Made by a program: the position numbers and the translations under genes
Assembly: GCA_039090855.1 (NCBI GenBank)
Contig: CM077005.1
Span: 17,461,921-17,525,920 of the forward strand
Direction: 5' to 3'
From: Macrothele yani
Taxonomy: Eukaryota; Arthropoda; Arachnida; Araneae; Macrothelidae
DNA length: 64,000 nt
Shown here: one piece after another, positions 1 through 10,770 of the stretch
Position numbering within the stretch: the stretch's first letter is position 1
Layout of the letters: the number at the start of each line of letters is the position of its first letter
Notes under the pieces: generated by a model
The model's input: the letters and a program-made list of their open reading frames with translations, nothing else
The model's database searches: none
What the model was told of the DNA's origin: nothing

Positions 1-981
1 TTTTCGAGAACCCCAGATATGCTTCCTATCGTCAGTAGAAATTTTCCTCACAGCTATGACAGGAAAAAATGTTAGCACAAGGCAGTGCTGTGCTGTGTAG
101 TTATTGCACTTGTTAAATTCTTAACTCTGTTCCTCTTCGAGTTGATTTGCAGTAGCGTTAACAATATCTGCATCACTTACTGGAATTCTGTTTAACGTGA
201 ATCGCTTTGCAGCCACTCGTAACCGCTTTCTTTTTTACAGACATTTTCTAAACCATTAAATTATTCATTGAATCATCCATTATCTGATACATTTTTCTTG
301 CTTCTTCTTCTTCTGAAGAACCCGATAAATCACTTATATTTAGATGAACTTTCGCTCGATATGCGGCACTAGTCTTACGCTGAACCACACCTGAGCCACG
401 CCGTACACAACACCCAGTAATGTCCTTTCTCTCCAGAACGCAACAAGTTTTCACATTCCTTGGTAAGATTACTCATAAAAGTAGGTCGGTAATGTTATAG
501 GGGCTCATATATGGGGGGCAAGAAAAGGCCCTTGCCATTCCCCGGAAGTCTGACAATGCTATTTCAGTTCTTGAGAGGTACTACAAATACTTTCTCGGTA
601 ACGCTGATTTTGATTTCTATCTCATTTTTCCGTTGAACTTCTGGATAAGTACACACCTATGCCCAACATCATCTGGAAGGCGACTTGCGCAGAGTAAAAC
701 ACAGGTGATACGACAGCTAGTTTATAATAGAAAACGATAACACCATCTGGAATAGGACGATAGAAGAAAGACGTACAATTATGTTTTTACGGGATCCTTT
801 ACATTTTGCGGTAGCACTTATTATGCATGCATATTTGTATGTTAAATTTCCAGTATTTATGGAACTCGAAAATGGTATAATTCGCTAAACCCAAGTTTCA
901 CTATTTCTGTTTGATTTCCTCGCAATACATGTTTTCTTAAGTACAAGTTTTCCTTGCAACTATTACAATATGGCCTAATTT
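1..981. other. No recognisable gene; probable RUNX intron or intergenic DNA
   Basis: AT-rich, unclear sequence. Short frames (for example 248-454 on the minus strand) have no recognisable protein content. I see no repeat boundary before the 7-bp ATGGCCT target duplication at 970-976. Confidence 0.5.
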
Positions 982-2038
982 AGACCTGAGACGGGCAGAG
1001 CCCGGGCCCGGCTCAGGCTGTAGAATATTTACGGCGGTTCGGGCTCTTAGAGAAAGGGAGAGCGAGATCATTTTTTTTTTTTTTTATGTATAAATGTGAT
1101 TTTATATGATTTAGCAAATGAGACACTTTATAGTTGGTAAAGGGAATTCTTCGGCAACTGGTTCTGATTGGTGAGCACGCATTCGAGATGGCTATTTATT
1201 TCGGGCTTGGGTAGAAAATGCCATAGGCGCCTATGGCATTTTTTTCCGGAGAACAAAAAGTTTTTTTTTTTTATTGGAGGTTAAAAGACCACCGTGAGCA
1301 ACTCAATGGGCTATAAGTAGTCGCCAGTCCCTAATTTAGGGTCACTGGTTCCAGGGAAGGGAGAAAGCCAGTGCCGTAAGACAAACACAACATCCATACC
1401 TCATTCGAACCCGAACCCCTTTCGGACGAATGATCAGAAGCCACCGCTTTGACCATTGCGCCACCGGGTCGGCACAAAAACAACAACAACAAAAAAAAAC
1501 GCTTTTTCAAGAACTGTAGATATTGGATAGTTGACAGCTTGCCAACGATAATTTACCTCCCTATCTCCACGCAGTAGCTCCCTACTAATTTTATTTAGCA
1601 ACGTACATATTGCAGCGCATTATGGCGCGATAATATTGGCATTATTTGAGCAACATTGAATTGCAGCATCGCAGAATCATTTGGATGGCCGGCCGCCCGA
1701 AGCACTCAGGGGAAAACGTATGGTTAAAGAAAATCGTAAAATTACACTATAAAAATAGATAGAGGTCCCTTCCCCACTCCCCATTTGAAAAATACGTTGG
1801 TTAATTGCAAGAGGAGGAGAGAATGGAAGTGTGGAAAAGGAGGGAGATGTTTTTCATTAATGGTTGAACAGGTTAGTCAGTTTTCGGGCTCGCTTGGGCC
1901 CGGGCTCTATCTTTCAATATAAAATTCGGGCTCGGATGGACTCGGGCTAATATACCACAGGCTCGGGCTAATATACCACGGGCTCGGGCTAATATACCAC
2001 GGGCTCGGGCTCCGAAAATTGAGCCCGAGCTCAGCTCT
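982..2038 (+). mobile_element. Non-autonomous DNA element with GC-rich ends (copy 1)
   Basis: This copy starts near TAGACCTGAGACGGGC and ends GAGCTCAGCTCT. The flanks carry ATGGCCT at 970-976 and 2039-2045, a likely target-site duplication. A second copy lies at 44540-45283 on the other strand. Both ends contain runs of GGGCTCGGGCT-like sequence. The right end holds about three 21-bp units of the type gggctcgggctaatatacca (1945-2015). Terminal repeats near AGAGCTGAG and duplications of about 8-10 bp suggest a hAT- or MULE-type non-autonomous element, but the superfamily is uncertain. A SINE (1261-1473) is inserted in it. Confidence 0.65.
1261..1473 (-). mobile_element. tRNA-derived SINE, family S1, copy 1
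   Basis: Read on the minus strand: a tRNA-like head with an A-box-like GGCGCANTGG, then a tail of conserved order (cttacggcactggct, gaaccagtgacc, cctaaattaggg, cccattgagttgctcacggtgg) and poly-A. ACAAAAA flanks both sides. The B-box region is eroded. It is nested in the GC-rich-ended element 982-2038, so it is the younger insertion. Confidence 0.8.
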
Positions 2039-2261
2039 ATGGCCTGTAAAATACAGTATTTTTGAAAAGTTACGCGAGAATATTACATGCGGTTTTTCAA
2101 ATTTAAAATATTTAGACATGTGAGAGTTGCGGTTCTTTTTTCCAGTTCTATTGGGAAGGGGGGGGGGGTACGACCACTATGAGCAACTCAACTGGCCAAG
2201 CAGCCGCCCTTAGGAAATTTCTGGGTGCGCTACTGAACAAAATCAGCATACCTTTTTTTTC

Positions 2262-2460
2262 TTATTATTGGGATTTAACGACTACTATGAGCAACTCAGT
2301 GGGCTATAAGCAGTCGCCCGTCCCTAATTCAGGGCCACTGGTTCCAGGTAAGGGAGAAAGCCAGTGCCTTAAGACAAACACAACATCCATACCTCATCGG
2401 GATTCGAACCCGGGCCAACTTGGACGAAGATTCATAAGCCAGCACTTAGACCACTGTCTT
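2262..2460 (-). mobile_element. tRNA-derived SINE, family S1, copy 2
   Basis: Minus-strand copy with a recognisable B box (GGGTTCGAATCCC on the minus strand) and the usual S1 tail. A short S1 tail fragment just upstream (about 2168-2195) repeats gaccactatgagcaactcaa, so an older copy may have been broken here. Confidence 0.75.
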
Positions 2461-2529
2461 TTGCGATGTTCATTTCTGAAATTGTATAACATAACTCTTG
2501 AAAGACAACAGATTCGTTTCCCATCTTGG

Positions 2530-2992
2530 TGAAAGTAGATGTCCTGTTTTGGAGGAACGCAGTGTTCAGTGTTTCAAGTCTATACGAATTTACGCATCCA
2601 TATACACATTTTATACATGTGTGTGCTTGTTCTTATATATAAACACATAAACAGAAAAATAAAATTATTTTAATTAAAAAACAAACCCTAATAAATTTGA
2701 AATTCGCCTAAAAACTGTCTTTGTCACAAAGCGCAGGTTACGGGTCAGCTGAAGCAGTCTCGTTTTTCTTAATCGCGTAGCTGAAAAACATTTGGAATTC
2801 ACTGCCAGTTTTTTTACGTAAATGTACAGAGTAATTATTCAGTTCATCGACATAATACGGCATCCAAACAACAAGAACTACACACCCCGGTAACTGAAAT
2901 TTACAAAGAAACACCTCAGAGAGTGTTGCTTGAAAGTTTAAGTTACTAAAGAAACTGCTGCTGTTAGACATCACTTTAAACAATTAGAGGAT
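2530..2992. other. No recognisable feature
   Basis: AT-rich sequence with short alternating purine/pyrimidine stretches (atacacattttatacatgtgtg). The 81-codon minus-strand frame at 2738-2983 matches nothing I know. Confidence 0.4.
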
Positions 2993-3270
2993 GTCATCTT
3001 CATCGAAAATCAGTGCTGCCATGTTCAGCTGCTATGTACCAAATTGTCTTTGCGAATGAATTTGTTTTCGGTATTCTAAAGCTAGTCAAAGGGAGACAGG
3101 GCCGGATTAAGGCCTTAGTGGGCCCCTAGGCAAGGATATTTGAGTGGGCCCCAACGCTAAGTCATCTGAATGGGCCTTCAAAGAACTTATGACGGGGAAT
3201 TAATATAAAGTCCGTTAAAACACAAAACTGTAACTACTAAATATCTGCAGAGTTGTCATAAGTCACTGTA

Positions 3271-3853
3271 CAGGGTGATTCATAAAGAAGTATACATTTC
3301 AACGCACTATAAAACAAGAACAATGTAAGATATTTTATGTTACCTGTAACAGAATTGTAGGGGAATGTTTCAAGTTTTTTTAGAGACAGTCACAGATGTT
3401 CTATGTGTGCACCCTTAGTCACACGACACAAATCAAGCCGGTAATCCATTTCCGCCCAAACGCGAGGTAAGGTATCTGAATCAAGTGCAGTGATAGTGGC
3501 TGTGATATGCTGTTTCAGCTCCGCTAGATCAACAGGAAGGGGAGGGGCGAATACCTTGTCCTTTACGTACCCCCACAGGAAAAAGTCACAAGGTGTCGAG
3601 TCAGGACTTCTGGGTGGTTATTGGGTCAGTGGCATTTTGTAGTCCGTGGCTCGTCCAATCCATCGGTGAGAAAGATGTTCATCGCCTGACTAGTCACGTG
3701 ACACACGCGCTATCGCCTACGTCACTTCCCTCAGTAGCGGGACACAAACTTTATGAGTACATCTACCTAACGGCTCGCAGTTGTGGTCCATGTCTTCAAC
3801 TGTTACTGTTTTACAGCATTTGGAAACTGTATACTCCTTTATGAATCGCCCTG
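3271..3853 (-). mobile_element. IS630/Tc1-mariner-type element, internal deletion derivative
   Basis: Terminal inverted repeats of about 25 bp start CAGGGTGATTCATAAAG on both ends and are flanked by TA at 3269-3270 and 3854-3855. The segment splits hAT sequence that is continuous in the second internal copy (near 4850), which confirms insertion. It keeps only the 3' end of a transposase gene (separate entry). Confidence 0.85.
3390..3617 (-). pseudogene. Transposase C-terminal fragment (IS630-like DDE family)
   Basis: The minus-strand reading gives RSPDSTPCDFFLWGYVKDK, then PPLPVDLAELKQHITATIT, and ends YRLDLCRVTKGAHIEHL before a TGA. This is the conserved end of a Tc1/mariner-superfamily transposase common in arthropod genomes. 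The TPCDFFLWG block normally follows the last catalytic acidic residue region. An in-frame TAA lies just upstream and the catalytic core is missing, so the fragment is not functional. Its reading frame is otherwise clean. Confidence 0.85.
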
Positions 3854-4064
3854 TATTTTTCATTATTCTCACAAGAATATAAGTTAAAATCTGAAGAATC
3901 CTAGATTTTGTCTTGGATTTTCTAATGATTTAGCATTGTATACGTTTCTTGGTGCATCTTTTTTGGTATGCAATGGCCCCTTCATTTCGATACCTCTCCA
4001 GCAGTCATCTTCATCGGAAGTCAGTGCAGCCTTGTTCAGCTGCTGTCTACCGAATTGTCTCTGC

Positions 4065-4693
4065 GAATGAATTTGTTTTCGGTATTCTAAAGTTAGTCAA
4101 TGGAGTGAATGAATTTGTTTTCGGCATTCTAAAGTTAGTCAATGGAGTGAATGAATTTGTTTTCGGTATTCTAAAGTTAGTCAATGGAGTGAATGAATTT
4201 GTTTTCGGTATTCTAAAGTTAGTCAATGGAGTGAATGAATTTGTTTTCGGTATTCTAAAGTTAGTCAATGGAGTGAATGAATTTGTTTTCGGTATTCTAA
4301 AGTTAGTCAATGGAGTGAATGAATTTGTTTTCGGTATTCTAAAGTTAGTCAATGGAGTGAATGAATTTGTTTTCGGTATTCTAAAGTTAGTCAATGGAGT
4401 GAATGAATTTGTTTTCGGTATTCTAAAGTTAGTCAATGGAGTGAATGAATTTGTTTTCGGTATTCTAAAGTTAGTCAATGGAGTGAATGAATTTGTTTTC
4501 GGTATTCTAAAGGTAGTCAATGGAGTGAATGAATTTGTTTTCGGTATTCTAAAGTTAGTCAATGGAGTGAATGAATTTGTTTTCGGTATTCTAAAGGTAG
4601 TCAATGGAGTGAATGAATTTGTTTTCGGTATTCTAAAGTTAGTCAATGGAGTGAATGAATTTGTTTTCGGTATTCTAAAGTTAGTCAATGGAG
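4065..4693. repeat. 42-bp minisatellite, 15 copies
   Basis: The unit runs gtgaatgaatttgttttcgg then tattctaaagttagtcaatgga. Only a few substitutions are seen across 15 copies (ggcatt at about 4122, aaggta at two units). Because 42 is a multiple of three and the unit has no stop in one frame of either strand, long frames appear on both strands (14-residue repeat NEFVFGILKLVNGV on plus). The paralogous segment at 3050-3096 has a single unit, so the array grew after the local duplication. Confidence 0.95.
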
Positions 4694-5399
4694 ACAGTGG
4701 GCCCCTAGGCTGAGACATTTGAGAGGGCTCCAAGGCTAAGACATCTGAGTGGGGCCCCAAAGAACATATGACGAGAAATGATTATGAAGTCCGTTAAAAC
4801 ACGAATCTGTAACTACTAAATATCTGCAGAGTTTTCATAAGTCATTAAATTTTTGATTATTCTCACAAGACTATAAGTTAAAAGCTTAAGAATCCTAGAT
4901 TTTGTCTTAGATTTTCTAAGGATTTAGCATTGTATACGTTTCATGGTGCATCTTTTTTATTATGCAATGTGAAGCCACAGGGGTCTTGGAGCATTAACAG
5001 TTCCAAGTGCGAATTGGGAGGTGTAGATGGATGGTACTGAAAAAGCTGAAACTGTCTCGCTTAACCTGCTGTCTACCGCGAAATGAAACCTCCACCCTGG
5101 GTGAGTCACTATCTTGAAACCTGTTCGTCTTCCAGCCTCTGCTTCTGACCATGTGGAAAACATACAAGACAAAAGTAAAACTATTTTATAAACCTCTCTC
5201 TCTCCCTATGTATCTATTATTTGCCTAGGTATGCCTCCTGGGCCTTTGGTCATGGTGGGCCCTAGCCCCTCTTAATCCGGCCCTGAATGGAGATGACGCC
5301 ATTCCATTCTCTGGCGTTATAGTTTTAGGTTCGAAATGGTAGAACCAACTTTAGTCACCTGTCAGAATACTGTGCTAGAAATCGGCTCCTTCATTTCGA

Positions 5400-5848
5400 T
5401 ACAGCTCCAGCAGTTGTGACAAGATATTTTTGCACTGGACTTTGTGGTGATCTGTCAGTAAACGTGGAACCCAGCCGGCACAAATTTTTCGATATCCCAA
5501 GCTGCTTATCATTTCCTAAACTGTACTGTGTCTTATTCCCAAGTTCACTCCAATTTCCTTCACCGTCGCACGTCTGTCATCAGGAATTAAGGCACCAACT
5601 CTCTGCTTGTTGTGTTTTGTAGAGGGTGTTCGACGGCGACCTCTACGAGGCTGATCGTTAATGTCTGTGAAACAGTCTTTAAAATCTGTCATCCATATTT
5701 TCACACTACCAGCACCCATACATGCGTCTCCGTATGTACGCTGAAGCCTACCGTAAATATCGGCAGCAAGAATTTCCTCTTTCACAAGGAATTTAATCGC
5801 AGCACGCTGACGGGTCGATGAACCTCTATCGGCCATTTTTTCTTGCAT
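5400..5848 (-). pseudogene. Mariner-like transposase fragment (SETMAR-type HTH domain)
   Basis: The minus-strand frame from 5848 begins MQEKMADRGSSTRQRAAIKF and continues to RRGRRRTPSTKHNK and DDRRATVKEIGVNLGI. This is the N-terminal helix-turn-helix pair and GRP-like linker of mariner transposases. After a frame break the reading continues as ARWVPRLLTDHHKVQCKN, the usual start of the catalytic domain. Everything after about 5400 is lost, including all DDD residues. Confidence 0.8.
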
Positions 5849-5984
5849 GTTTGGTTACATGACTGACACTGGTGACGTCGTTTGGCATTCATGGCCACAA
5901 CGACACTCGGCGCTACCTGTCCTCGAAATATCACACTCCCAATGCGCAGTCTACCTGTGTAATGCAATTTTGCTCATTACTTTT

Positions 5985-6170
5985 AGTATGGTCTACTTAT
6001 TTCAGTTGTCCAACGGTAGTCAGTATGTCCAGCAAGTGTCTAGCCACTTGGATCTTTACTTTGATCCTGATGTCAGCCACTCTTGCCATTTTCCTGATTC
6101 GTGAATTCCTTTTCCTGTCTTCCATGATTACACGAAGCATACATCTCTCAGCGCTTCTTTGAAATACGTA
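5985..6170 (-). pseudogene. RTE-like non-LTR retrotransposon 3'-end fragment
   Basis: The minus strand reads RCMLRVIMEDRKRNSRIRKM then ARVADIRIKVKIQVARHLLD. This resembles the C-terminal region of RTE-type ORFs (CMLG-RKDRKRN-WIRE-TGVEDI-RIK-LKWQWAGH). It is short and isolated, with no RT core. Confidence 0.6.
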
Positions 6171-6577
6171 TATTGAAAAGCACATAATGCAATATTTTAA
6201 TTTTTAAGAAATATGATAAACCAAGGATGTTTTATTAATTCTTTTTACGTGTGTAATCCTATGAAGGCTTAGTCAGTTTCAGGAGGAATTAAAAGTTGAA
6301 TCATCTTACGGGAGCGTTTAGTGGATAAGGGGAAGGCGTTTAACGTGCCTTCAGTGCAGCGAAATATTAAATGAAAAGTTTTAATGGGGCATGACCACTA
6401 AAACGTTTCGGGTTCGGTGGGAGGAAAATTTATTATCCTTTTATTTTCCCACACGCCAATGATTTCACGTTCCCTAAATTGTTAACTGATTTCGGAAATT
6501 CCTTACCCCCTAAGAAACACCGAAAGAAGAAAACCGTTAGCTGCTTTCATGAAAAAGTTTTCTTCAGCGAAATTTCC
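6171..6577. other. No recognisable feature
   Basis: AT-rich unique-looking sequence between the RTE fragment and the next SINE. Nothing recognisable on either strand. Confidence 0.4.
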
Positions 6578-6591
6578 AAACTGCACTAATT

Positions 6592-6793
6592 GGCCGCCCA
6601 GGTGGCACAGTGGTCAAAGCGATGGCTTATGACCATTCGTCCGAGTTGGGTCCGGGTTCGAATCCCGGTGAGGCATGGATGTTGTGCTCGTCTTACGGCG
6701 CTGGTCTGCTTTTCCTGGAACCAGTGGTCCTAAATTAGGAACAGGAGACTGTTTATAGCCCATTGAGTTGCTCACAGTGGTCGTTAAACTTTC

Positions 6794-6826
<33 letters not shown>

Positions 6827-6838
6827 AAAGATAGAAAG
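6592..6838 (+). mobile_element. tRNA-derived SINE, family S1, copy 3 (complete)
   Basis: A complete copy: tRNA-like head with A box GTGGCACAGTGGTCAAAG and perfect B box GGGTTCGAATCCC, conserved tail, and about 28 A residues. AACTGCACTAATT (6578-6590) recurs as AACTGCACTCATT at the 3' end, a 13-bp target duplication. Internal Pol III transcription and LINE-driven retroposition are inferred from these features. Confidence 0.93.
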
Positions 6839-6893
6839 AAAACTGCACTCATTTAACAAATTTTATTAAATTTAAGTTACACTCACTAACCGA

Positions 6894-7439
6894 ACTAGCC
6901 CCCCCCCCTTCCCCATTGGCGCAGTGATTTAAGCGACCATTCGCCAGAGCTGGGTCTGGATTCGACTCCCGACAATGCATGGATGCTGTAGCCTCCCTGT
7001 GGCGCAGTGGCCTAAACTCTGGCTTTTGACCATTTGTCAGAGATGGGTCTGATTTCGAATCCCGATGAGGCATGGATGTTGTAGCTGCGCCGGTGGCGCA
7101 GTGGTCTAAGCTTTTGACCATTCGTCAGAGATGGGTCTGGATTTGAATCCCGATGAGGCATGGATGTTGTAGCCGCCCCGGTGGCGCAGTGGTCTGAGCG
7201 CTGGCTGTTGACCATTCGTCAGAGATGGGTCTGGGTTGGAACACAAATGCAACATCATTCGTCAGAGATGGGTCTGGGTTAAACCCAAACACAACATCAT
7301 GCCTGGTGAGGCATGATGTTGTGTTTGTTTTACCACACTGGCTCTCTCCCTTCCCTGGAACCAGTAACTCTAAATTAGGGACGGGTAATTGCTTATAGCT
7401 CAATTGCTCACGGTGATCGTTAAACCCAAAATCAAGAAA
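6894..7439 (+). mobile_element. S1 SINE with four tandem tRNA-like heads
   Basis: One insertion flanked by ACTAACCGA at 6885-6893 and 7440-7448. A-box motifs (TGGCGCAGTGR) start near 6917, 7000, 7094 and 7181. B-box motifs follow at about 6958, 7051 and 7138, with a decayed fourth near 7228 and a fifth partial copy near 7256. The heads are 83-94 bp apart, each ending gaggcatggatgttgta. A single S1 tail follows. The shared target duplication means the multimer was probably inserted as one RNA-derived unit, although later head amplification in place is possible. Confidence 0.85.
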
Positions 7440-7449
7440 ACTAACCGAT

Positions 7450-8230
7450 TTATATTGATATTTGATACCTCATTTCTCAATGTAATTTTAAAATGGGGAT
7501 GTTATGAGCAGGTAGAAGCCGTTTCAGGCTCAATACGAATAACAAATCAGTAGGTTAGCAAACATATTCCAGTATCACTAATCTTTTTTCTGTTTAATTA
7601 TATGGAAGAAGCTTGAAACGATTCTAGAGTGAAAGGGGAAATCATCTGCAGAAGTGAAATTTAGACTTTAGAAAAAACTGGAACTATTCGTAACGATGTT
7701 CAGCTTGAATTGTGCATATGGATGTTGACAGGATTCGTAATTGCGCTTGATTCTTATTTGTCTATATTACTGCATCTCCGGCTCAATTGTAACACTTTTT
7801 CTAGCCTATCTCACTGTATCTTTGTTTTCCAAGCTGCTTAACTTATTTTATCAAAAATTTATATGTATGTCTTAACTCTGTTTTCCAAGCTCATCTGATC
7901 CATATTACTGAACCTATGTCCGGTTATTTTATCTGTATGTTCCAAATAACTATTTGTATTACTTGAAGCAGTGTCTAAATTACCTTATCTGTACTTATAT
8001 CTTAAATGAGTTGAGGAGTATGTTGTCCTGAATGTACAAAGTATGTATGAAATTCAAACTGAGGAAATATGAAACAAAGTTATGACTTCTGAACGAGGAA
8101 CTCAATGCAAAATCAGCCTAAATGGTATAGTATTAAATCAGGTGAACTAGTATGTATTCTTAGGGAGCATGTTTGACAGAGTAAAGTCATTCGATGGTAA
8201 AATTAATTAGCCGAGTAGATTCAGCTTTGA
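7450..8230. other. No recognisable gene
   Basis: AT-rich unique-looking DNA. The end of this stretch may be degraded non-LTR sequence continuous with the RT remnant that follows, but I cannot read a convincing frame. Confidence 0.4.
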
Positions 8231-8234
8231 AAGT

Positions 8235-8760
8235 CATAGCTGCTTTAGGGTGGATCACTGATGGGTTCTGAAAAAGACCCAGAATGGTTATGTACGAAAG
8301 TGCAATAGTTCCTACTCTGATGTACGGTAGCAAAACCTGGATATTGCAAAAGAGAAACAGAAATCGTTTGTACGCTGGAGAGATGCGTTACTTTCGCGGG
8401 CTTGTGGCAAGAAGCATTCTGATCATGTGAGGAATGAAGATGTGTAGCAGATGGGTATTGTGAAGCAAAATGCCGTCAATAGGGTGGGAACAAATATTTT
8501 GAGGACAATATATCAATGCTTTGGCTCAGATTGCACAGTGAAACTGCGGGCGACAAGAAAACAAAATTAATTATTACTAAAGGGTCGATCTTTGAGGTGA
8601 TTTTATCATGTCGAATGAATGTGGCAGACGTGCTAACTATGGTAATTTATTCAGTCTAAGTGGCAGGAAAGAAAGGTACAAGAAGGCCAAGGAAAAAATC
8701 ATGCGAGTATTAGATTGAAGAATACTTGCAAGCGAAAAAGATAATGCGCAGTAATGTAGT
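8235..8760 (+). pseudogene. Non-LTR retrotransposon ORF2 C-terminal remnant
   Basis: Fragments in one direction read RMVMYESAIVPTLMYGSKTW and NRLYAGEMRYFRGLVARS, then RMN and GRKGTRRPRKK. This is the post-RT region of LINE ORF2 proteins (typical pattern: IVP-L-YGSE-W, EMR-LR-, GRP). Several stops and frame breaks are present. The clade cannot be fixed from this piece. Confidence 0.7.
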
Positions 8761-8961
8761 GCTAATTGAAAAGGTACAGGAACGCGTGGTGTCTTTACGT
8801 ATTCAATGGTTTCCCCTTTTTATCTCCTTTTCCCCATTCCACCTCTCCCATTTTTACTTTCTTACATTTATAGTATAAGAAAGTGCAGCGATTGGTCGAA
8901 ATTAGACTTTCGGATTTACATGTTTCGGCATTCAAAGAACAAGATTTCTTCATTTTGCTAA

Positions 8962-9140
8962 GGCCGTCCCGGTGGCGCAGTGGTCTAAGCGATGGCTTCT
9001 GGTCTTTCGTTCGAGATGGGTCCGGGTTCAAATCCCGGTGAGTCATCGATGTTGTGTTTGTCTTACGGCACTGGCTCTCTTTCTTCCCTGGAGTCAGTGG
9101 CCCTCAATTAGGGACGGACGACTGCTTATAGCCAATATTC
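8962..9140 (+). mobile_element. tRNA-derived SINE, family S1, copy 5 (3' truncated)
   Basis: Head with A box GGTGGCGCAGTGGTCTAAG and B box GGGTTCAAATCCC. The tail stops at cttatagcc, without the final block or poly-A. Confidence 0.85.
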
Positions 9141-9858
9141 CCTATAAGCGGCCATGGGCAATTAGCGCCAAACCCAGTGAGCTGGGCAGGCATCAAAACC
9201 GTTTGGGCAACATTTTTATTTTCTCAGCTTCTCTTACAGTACTAATGCAGTACAGTTGGAACATGGATTGGAACCCTTATTTTTTCGAATCCCCCCATTT
9301 CTATCACCGTTTTTCCCGCAATTGATTTTAAATTAAAAAAAATACTAAAAACATTTCATTAATTTAAAATTTTATTTTATAAAAAGTCAGAAGCTCAAAC
9401 TTACTTCTGGAATAAAAACACTGGAAATTAGGAAAAGCATGTTTACGCATAATAACACAGTTTATTTGCACATCAAAATACTAAGGAGAATAAGAAACAA
9501 AAAATGCGGCACAAAAATGAACTTGAATGCAAACACACACACACAAAATGTTAGTTCAGTGCAGTATTCCGCTCCCAGTTGTGTATTGTGCTGCTTTTAC
9601 TCCCTGAATATTGACTACGAATGACACTGTGGGTCAATTTTTTTTTTTTTTTTTTTTTCTCATTGGATGCGTCTTCAGCGTCTTTGATGTTGGAGAGATC
9701 TACCTTATTATCTGACAAAGTTTTGAGCAAAACCCTTTTACCAACGGCTTACAATTTAACTAACCGGAATGCTTTCCCCCGCCAACTAGCACGGATGCAT
9801 TAGTTAGTACTATAAATCTGGTTACGGTTTGCTGTGATTGGCTGGCGCTGATGTGTGG

Positions 9859-10546
9859 TTTTTGAGAAAAGACTCAATATCTGCCTCTTTCTCGGCGTGG
9901 GAAAATCACTAATCCGCATTCTCGCGTTCACTATCTGCTCGCACGAGGCTACTTTGCAAGAAGCCTTTGAGAATGAAGAGGACAATGAGACGAACTTAGA
10001 AGGAGACAAACGACATTTAAGAAAAGTGTTGTTTTGAGAAAAAACTCAATATCTGCCTCTTTCTTGGCCCAGGAAAATCACTAATCCGCATTCTCGCGTT
10101 CATTATCTGCTCGCACGAGGCTACTTTGCAAGAAGCATTTGAGAATGAAGGGGACAATGAGACGAACTTAGAAGGGGACGAACGGCATTTAAGAAAAGTG
10201 TTGTTTTGGGAAAAGACTCAATATCTGCCTCTTTCTCGGCCTGGGAAAATCACAAATCCGGATTCTCGCGTTCATTATCTGCTCGCACGAGGCTACTTTG
10301 CAAGAAGCCTTTGAGAATGAAGAGGACAATGAGACGAACTTAGAAGGAGACGAACGGCATTTAAGAAAAGTGTTGTTTTGAGAAAAGACTCAATATCTGC
10401 CTTTTTCTCGGCCTGGAAAAATCACAAATCCGGATTCTCGCGTTCATTATCTGGTCGCACGAGGCTACTTTGCAAGAAGCATCTGAGAATGAAGAGGACA
10501 ATGAGACGAACTTAGAAGGAGACGAACGTCATTTAAGAAAAGTGTT
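9859..10546. repeat. 172-bp tandem repeat, 4 copies
   Basis: Units begin with gttttgagaaaagactcaat near 9859, 10031, 10203 and 10375, and a fifth start truncates at 10547 (gttttaac). They differ by only a few substitutions. The unit is not a multiple of three, so the short shared peptide (AFENEEDNETNLEGDERH) changes frame between units and is unlikely to be coding. Confidence 0.92.
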
Positions 10547-10703
10547 GTTTTAACTTTTGGGAGGCCGAATTTTATTTATTTATTATTACTTTTGCAGCAA
10601 TTGATTTTCGATTTATGAAAATTTATTAGGGATTTGGGAATTTTAATCTAAAATGCTTACTGCGCGGAGGAAGTTAACTCGTTGCGCCCCCCTCCTCCCC
10701 CGC

Positions 10704-10770
10704 AGCATAGGGAGAGCATTGTTTATAGCCCATTGAGATGCTCACGGTGGCCGTTAAACCTTTAATAAAA
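10704..10770 (+). mobile_element. S1 SINE tail fragment
   Basis: Only the 3' block (cccattgagatgctcacggt and ccgttaaacc) remains, followed by an A-rich end. The head is absent. Confidence 0.7.

Larger units (their letters stand above)
3097..5285. mobile_element. hAT-like DNA transposon, non-autonomous composite
   Basis: The left end reads CAGGGCCGGATTAAG and the right end is its exact reverse complement, 15 bp. The flanking octamers AAGGGAGA (3089-3096) and AATGGAGA (5286-5293) agree at 7 of 8 positions, fitting the 8-bp duplication of hAT elements. No hAT transposase is visible. The inside is scrambled: about 0.9 kb including host flank is duplicated, so host sequence seen at 2993-3096 recurs at 4003-4690 followed by hAT sequence again. 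It also contains a TA-flanked mariner-type insertion (3271-3853) and the expanded 42-bp array. Confidence 0.78.

Noticed and set aside
4065..4693. CRISPR-like regular array
   Set aside because: The 42-bp units are directly adjacent without unique spacers, in a eukaryotic genome. It is a minisatellite.
3949..4760. Long open frames of 254 (plus) and 237 (minus) codons
   Set aside because: They are created by the 42-bp tandem repeat, which has no stop in one frame on either strand. There is no unique conserved domain and the array is a recent expansion of noncoding DNA.
6894..7439. Cluster of true tRNA genes
   Set aside because: A and B boxes recur, but each head is followed by gaggcatggatgttgta and the group has a SINE tail and one target duplication; acceptor stems do not close.
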